This document shows positions 60,233 through 64,000 of a stretch of 64,000 nt of DNA, in pieces (within the stretch, counting starts at the first letter, position 1; every line of letters starts with the position of its first letter). The stretch comes from Enterocloster bolteae. Its GTDB lineage: Bacteria > Bacillota > Clostridia > Lachnospirales > Lachnospiraceae. The stretch is from assembly GCF_002234575.2 (NCBI RefSeq), contig NZ_CP022464.2:5952001-6016000 (forward strand), in the 5' to 3' direction. Made by a program: the position numbers and the translations under genes. Below the pieces are notes generated by a model that did not search any database, was not told the origin of the DNA, and worked only from the letters and a program-made list of their open reading frames with translations.

Positions 60233-61161
60233 GCGGCCCCGTATATGCCTGCGTCATTTCCCAGGGTGGCAAGTCCCAGCTTACCCTTGTACTCGGATAT
60301 GGGGGTAAAATAATCATAATGCTTTTGGATAACATCGATCAGGAACTGTCCTGCCTTGGATACGCCTCCGCCTATAACGAAAATTTCCGGGTCAACAATC
60401 ATGACCGCCATGGATAAGGCCAGTCCCAGGTAGCGTCCCACCACATCCATCACTTCATTGGCCAGCTCATCCCCTGCCTTGGCTGCGTCCAGCACATCCT
60501 TGGCCGTGACATCCGCGCCATATTCCCGCAGGGCAGATGGCTTATCGCTGGCTTCCATCTTCCTTCTGGCCTCCCTGGCTATGCCTGTGGCCGAACAAAT
60601 CTGCTCCACACAGCCCACTCCTCCGCAGTTGCAGTGCTCCCATTCCTCATCTCTTACGTGAATGTGGCCAATTTCACCGCCCAGACCGTGACGACCGGCA
60701 ATGATTTTCTCATCAATGATGACACCGCCACCCACACCGGTTCCCAGGGTAATCATGACCAAATCCTTATATCCCTTGCCTCCGCCCTGCCACATCTCTC
60801 CCAGGGCAGCCACGTTGGCGTCATTTCCGCTCTTTACAGTGACTCCGTCCAGCAGGCGGCTGAGTTCTTCCTGGGGATTCATCCGGCGCCATCCCAGGTT
60901 AACACATACCTCCACAAATCCATCCGGCATCACCGGTCCGGGGACTCCCAGCCCGATACCTACAAGGTCCGTCTTGAGACTCAGCCCTCTTTCCTCCATC
61001 CTGGCACGGATGGACCGGGCCACATCAGGAAGGATATGCGTTCCGCCTTCCTCCTTACGGGTCTTTACTTCCCACTTGTCCAAAAGCTCTCCCGTAATCT
61101 CAAAAAGTCCGATTTTTACCGAAGTTCCTCCGACATCTACTCCGATACATTTCATCCCCAT
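60217..61161 (-). CDS. ROK-family glucokinase
   Basis: It phosphorylates glucose or a related sugar with ATP in the cytoplasm. Features are the phosphate loop GVDVGGTSVKIG at the N-terminus, the sugar site (VKSGNDANVAALGEMWQGGG), the second loop TLGTGVGGGVIIDEK, and the ROK zinc motif HCNCGGVGCVEQICSATGIA. Length (314) is normal. The ATG at 61161 follows AAAGGAAG; the frame start at 61182 is less likely. Confidence 0.92.
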   Translation of the reverse strand: MGMKCIGVDVGGTSVKIGLFEITGELLDKWEVKTRKEEGGTHILPDVARSIRARMEERGLSLKTDLVGIGLGVPGPVMPDGFVEVCVNLGWRRMNPQEELSRLLDGVTVKSGNDANVAALGEMWQGGGKGYKDLVMITLGTGVGGGVIIDEKIIAGRHGLGGEIGHIHVRDEEWEHCNCGGVGCVEQICSATGIAREARRKMEASDKPSALREYGADVTAKDVLDAAKAGDELANEVMDVVGRYLGLALSMAVMIVDPEIFVIGGGVSKAGQFLIDVIQKHYDYFTPISEYKGKLGLATLGNDAGIYGAARLVL

Positions 61162-61195
61162 GGTATCTATACTTCCTTTCACTTTTATTCCTGCA

Positions 61196-62485
61196 TTACT
61201 GCAGCTTTATTTCCGTCATTTTCTGAGGTCCCATGACAAGAAGCGTTCCCGGGAACCTTCCTGCTGATACCTTGCTGACCGTAAAATCAAATGTTCCGTT
61301 ATATTTCTCCGTACCTGTCATGTTGTAAACCTTGCAGGAACTGTCATTATACAAAAGAACCAAATCACCGTCAATATCAAATCCGGTATACTGGTAGTTA
61401 AAGGTCTTTTCAAAAACAGGGCTTCCTTCCCTGTCATAAATTCTCAGTTTGTAAGGATCGCCGCCTTCCACATTATCTGTAACAATGCCAACCTTATCCT
61501 GAGCATATGTAATGCTCCTTATATTCTCCTCTATGGGAATCTGGCTCACCAGCTCCGGCGATGTCTCCACTCTGGTTGAAAAGAACTGTATTCCCTTATC
61601 CGTAAATATGACGGAATGGCTTTCATCCAGAAACCTGACCCTGCCCGCCATGGCATCTCCCAGGTCCTTGGGAAAGAATATACCCACTACGCGGTTGGGA
61701 TCATTTTTACCCAGTCCGAAATTATAAAATACAATCTTGCATTTTATCACACCCTGATCCAGATACATATAGGATGTGATGAGCTGCGTGCCATTTGGCG
61801 AAAGACTTAAGTCCACCGGATACCCATCCCCTGACAGCAGAGACTTTACCATGATGTCCAGAGGGCTTCCATCTCTTTTATATAAATAGATATAGCTGGC
61901 CTTGGAATCCTCCTGAAGGGCAGCCACCACGCCCTTGGCGGACACTGTAACCCTCAATATGGGCAGCAGCGTGGTGGCCTGGCCCTGGGTCCCGTTCTTA
62001 TCGCATATGTAGATGCTGTTGCCCTGCTGGTCCCCAATGGCCACAAAATCGCCGTTGACCGATACCACGGGGGTTCTCATCTCATAGCTCTGCACCCATA
62101 CCACCTTGCCCTTGGCGTCCAGATAGGTAGCTCCATCCTTGGTATATTTGAGGACTCCGTCCCCGAAATCCCTGTACCCGCAGAAGCTCCCTTCACCCTG
62201 GGCCGCGGCTTCCTGGGCTTCAGCCACCAGGTCCCGCTCCCATACTGTCTGGTAATCCGTAAAGGTATGATAACGTTCATAGCGGAACAGCACCAGGGCT
62301 GCTATGGCTGCCAGGGCAACAAGCACAGCCAGAATAATCAGGCGCTTCCTGACTACACGCTGGTGCGCCTTGTGAACGATTTCCCGGCTGTCCTCCTCTT
62401 CCTGGAAGGGACTGCCGGAAGGTACGATTTGACGCTTCAGCTGCTTTTTTTTATTTTCACGGCTCATAGAATTGGTACTGCCCAT
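61196..62485 (-). CDS. DUF5711 membrane-anchored beta-propeller-like protein
   Basis: A basic cytoplasmic tail, one membrane segment (LIILAVLVALAAIAALVLFR, about 48-67) and an external domain of about 360 residues with repeated short beta motifs (YLDAKGKVVWVQSYEMRTPV, SIYICDKNGTQ, LRIYDREGSPVFEKTFNYQY) match the DUF5711 family common in Lachnospiraceae. It seems a propeller-type envelope protein of unknown role. The ATG at 62485 follows GGGAG; the longer frame is less likely. Confidence 0.75.
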   Translation of the reverse strand: MGSTNSMSRENKKKQLKRQIVPSGSPFQEEEDSREIVHKAHQRVVRKRLIILAVLVALAAIAALVLFRYERYHTFTDYQTVWERDLVAEAQEAAAQGEGSFCGYRDFGDGVLKYTKDGATYLDAKGKVVWVQSYEMRTPVVSVNGDFVAIGDQQGNSIYICDKNGTQGQATTLLPILRVTVSAKGVVAALQEDSKASYIYLYKRDGSPLDIMVKSLLSGDGYPVDLSLSPNGTQLITSYMYLDQGVIKCKIVFYNFGLGKNDPNRVVGIFFPKDLGDAMAGRVRFLDESHSVIFTDKGIQFFSTRVETSPELVSQIPIEENIRSITYAQDKVGIVTDNVEGGDPYKLRIYDREGSPVFEKTFNYQYTGFDIDGDLVLLYNDSSCKVYNMTGTEKYNGTFDFTVSKVSAGRFPGTLLVMGPQKMTEIKLQ

Positions 62486-62588
62486 CCTGCGTTCTCCCAA
62501 AATTCGTCTTTTGCGTATATGCAATAGTATACAACAATTTTGGATAAAACGCATTATCTTTTTCCGCCAGAAGTTTCCAGGCATATAC

Positions 62589-64000
62589 TTATGGAATCAA
62601 AAGCTTTTGACCTGCAAATATGCTGTTTTCATCTGTCAGGGAATTAACCCTGCAGATTTCATCTATATGCTGCAGATTATGATACAGCTTAAAGCAGATT
62701 CCGTACAATGTCTCCCCATCCGCCACGGTATACACCTTGTAGCTGGCAGAAGACACAGTCTGGTCATCAGCTTCCCCTCTTCCTCCGGTTGGCGGCAGAG
62801 TGGAATCATCGGCCGGAGCTTTTGTCTGGGCTGCCGCCTGGCTATTACCGGACTCCGTCTGTTCATTTTTCTTCTGGGCTGAATCAGTCTGGGACTCACC
62901 CTTGCCGGATGTCTGGCCATTTTCCTGGCCCGTCCCGCCCTTCTGGCTGCTGCTCTGACCTGATGCTGCTGACTGGCCGCTTCCCTGACCGGCCGCTGCT
63001 GTCTGACCGCTTCCCTGGCCCGATGCCGCAGTCTGGCCGCTTCCCTGGTCCGGTGCCGCTGTCTGACCGCTTCCCCGGTCCGATGCCGCCGTCTGGCCGC
63101 TTCCCTGGCCTGATGCCGCTGACTGGCCGCTTCCCTGATCCGCTGCCGCCGTCTGGCCGCTTCCCTGGCCTGTCCCGCCTGTCTGGCCGCTATTTGACGG
63201 TGCCAGTGTTTCCGGTGTCACCCTGGAAGGCTTTTCGTCTCCATTCTCCGGTGACGGGGCCGTAGTGGGATATACCTTTCCCGATGCCTCCTCAATCACA
63301 TAATCAGGCTCGTCCGCAGCGGACCAGCCCTTTCCGGAAGGATTTTCTGTTCCGCCCTTACCTGTAAACGCCATCAGGCCGTCCTTTATATTTCCTTCCG
63401 GCACCACGGACGCAATCACACTTTCCATCTGGTGCAATTTCTGATAATTATTGAACATGGCCACGCCGCCTGCCAGTACCGTCACAGCCAGGACGCTGCA
63501 CAGACCCGACAAAACTCCCACCGTGCTCCGGTGGCGTCCTGCCTCCACCCTTCGCTCGTCCATTTTCTGCTTAAAGTTCTGGATGACCTTATCATCCACT
63601 CCTGTTTCTGCCCTTGGCACATCCTTGCGCAGTATCATGTAATCCTGCATCATCTGATTGCGCTCATAATATATGCTGTATCCTCTCAACTTGTAAAATC
63701 CGTCAGAGGATGTTATGTAAACAGCTTCCTCGCCCTCCAGACCGCAGTTCAGATACATGAGCTGGTTCTTTCCCGTAAAATACTGACTGTGCTGCTTCCA
63801 ATAAGTCAGAGGGCTTAAGGTACAGCCGGGTCCTGCGCAGAGAAACCATCCCTGGACCGTGCGTTTGGGAAACATCTGCTCCACATCCTGGTAGGCCTTT
63901 TTCCAGGCATCCTCGGTGAAGGCCACTTTTCCGCCTTCCTCGGTAACTGAATCCATTTCCAGGGCTCCATCCACAAAAACAAAGGGTATGTCCTCATGGG
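62589..64000 (-). CDS. LysM-domain membrane protein, partial at its 5' end
   Basis: The frame stays open to the right edge (residues HEDIPFVFVDG precede the apparent GTG at 63974), so the start lies outside. A cytoplasmic domain of about 160 residues leads to one membrane segment (VGVLSGLCSVLAVTVLAGGV), a long Gly/Gln/Ser linker with tandem GQGSGQTAA-type units, and a C-terminal LysM domain (YTVADGETLYGICFKLYHNL, FAGQKLLIP) that binds peptidoglycan. It may tether the membrane to the wall. Confidence 0.82.
   Translation of the reverse strand, partial: HEDIPFVFVDGALEMDSVTEEGGKVAFTEDAWKKAYQDVEQMFPKRTVQGWFLCAGPGCTLSPLTYWKQHSQYFTGKNQLMYLNCGLEGEEAVYITSSDGFYKLRGYSIYYERNQMMQDYMILRKDVPRAETGVDDKVIQNFKQKMDERRVEAGRHRSTVGVLSGLCSVLAVTVLAGGVAMFNNYQKLHQMESVIASVVPEGNIKDGLMAFTGKGGTENPSGKGWSAADEPDYVIEEASGKVYPTTAPSPENGDEKPSRVTPETLAPSNSGQTGGTGQGSGQTAAADQGSGQSAASGQGSGQTAASDRGSGQTAAPDQGSGQTAASGQGSGQTAAAGQGSGQSAASGQSSSQKGGTGQENGQTSGKGESQTDSAQKKNEQTESGNSQAAAQTKAPADDSTLPPTGGRGEADDQTVSSASYKVYTVADGETLYGICFKLYHNLQHIDEICRVNSLTDENSIFAGQKLLIP
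62940..63190 (-). repeat. Degenerate 24/30-bp repeats coding a Gly-Gln-Ser linker
   Basis: Within the LysM gene, units encoding GQGSGQTAA(A/S)(D/G) are repeated about ten times with strong DNA similarity (CTGACCGCTTCCCTGG words). All keep the frame. Such a tract is likely to vary in length between strains. Confidence 0.85.

Overview
The window looks like a chromosomal segment of a Lachnospiraceae-type Firmicute of intermediate GC, plausibly an Enterocloster/Clostridium bolteae relative. This rests on the protein styles seen (AgrC/LytTR pair, choline-binding-type repeats, DUF5711 and LysM surface proteins, Clostridia-type phage modules); the species assignment is inference.

Positions 1-7.3 kb are a decayed accessory region, mostly on the minus strand. 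It holds a frameshifted repeat-type surface protein running off the left edge, an AgrC/AgrA-like two-component system, gene remnants beside a broken IS110 transposase, a RhuM fragment with an intact Fic gene, a YhcG-type PDDEXK protein and an unknown AT-rich gene.

From about 7,317 to 49,733 lies an apparently complete siphovirus-type prophage of about 42.4 kb, inserted in the 3' end of the 23S rRNA methyltransferase gene rlmD. At the right junction rlmD ends with phage-supplied codons. At the left junction the displaced original 3' end (TVHVETVALLVRKP-stop) survives on the same strand. Inside the prophage, from left to right: integrase arm sites; a plus-strand GT-C-type membrane protein (likely lysogenic conversion); lysis genes; tail fibre and tail tip; tape measure; tail chaperones; tail tube; connectors; capsid with an Ig-like tail; scaffold; head protein; portal; terminase. 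Next comes an AT-rich cargo block (PIN-domain membrane protein operon facing a tiny membrane peptide plus RHH regulator with a consensus, operator-bearing promoter), then an initiator-tRNA-like gene in the late leader and an ArpU/RinA-type late regulator. The early region has accessory genes, a DNA methyltransferase, SNF2 helicase, VRR-NUC, an iteron cluster, VapE-type primase-helicase, PolA, DUF2815, DUF2800, a PC4-like protein and a putative excisionase. A divergent cro/repressor switch, an ImmA-like protease, an unknown AT-rich gene and the integrase complete it.

From 49.7 to 64 kb the host chromosome continues: rlmD, a YhaM-type HD exonuclease, an HtrA-like protein that seems to have lost its catalytic residues, MutS2, an OmpR-type response regulator with its kinase, a secreted cell-wall-binding protein, a ROK glucokinase, a DUF5711 protein and a LysM membrane protein cut by the right edge.

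The early prophage genes are read leftward from a perfect-consensus promoter near 46.1 kb. The late genes are probably read leftward from about 32.9 kb under the ArpU/RinA-type regulator. The repressor, protease and integrase are read rightward. The strongest candidates for undescribed biology are the cargo block at 29.7-32.6 kb, the phage-borne initiator-tRNA-like gene, and a 16-bp palindrome shared by the lysis and integrase loci.
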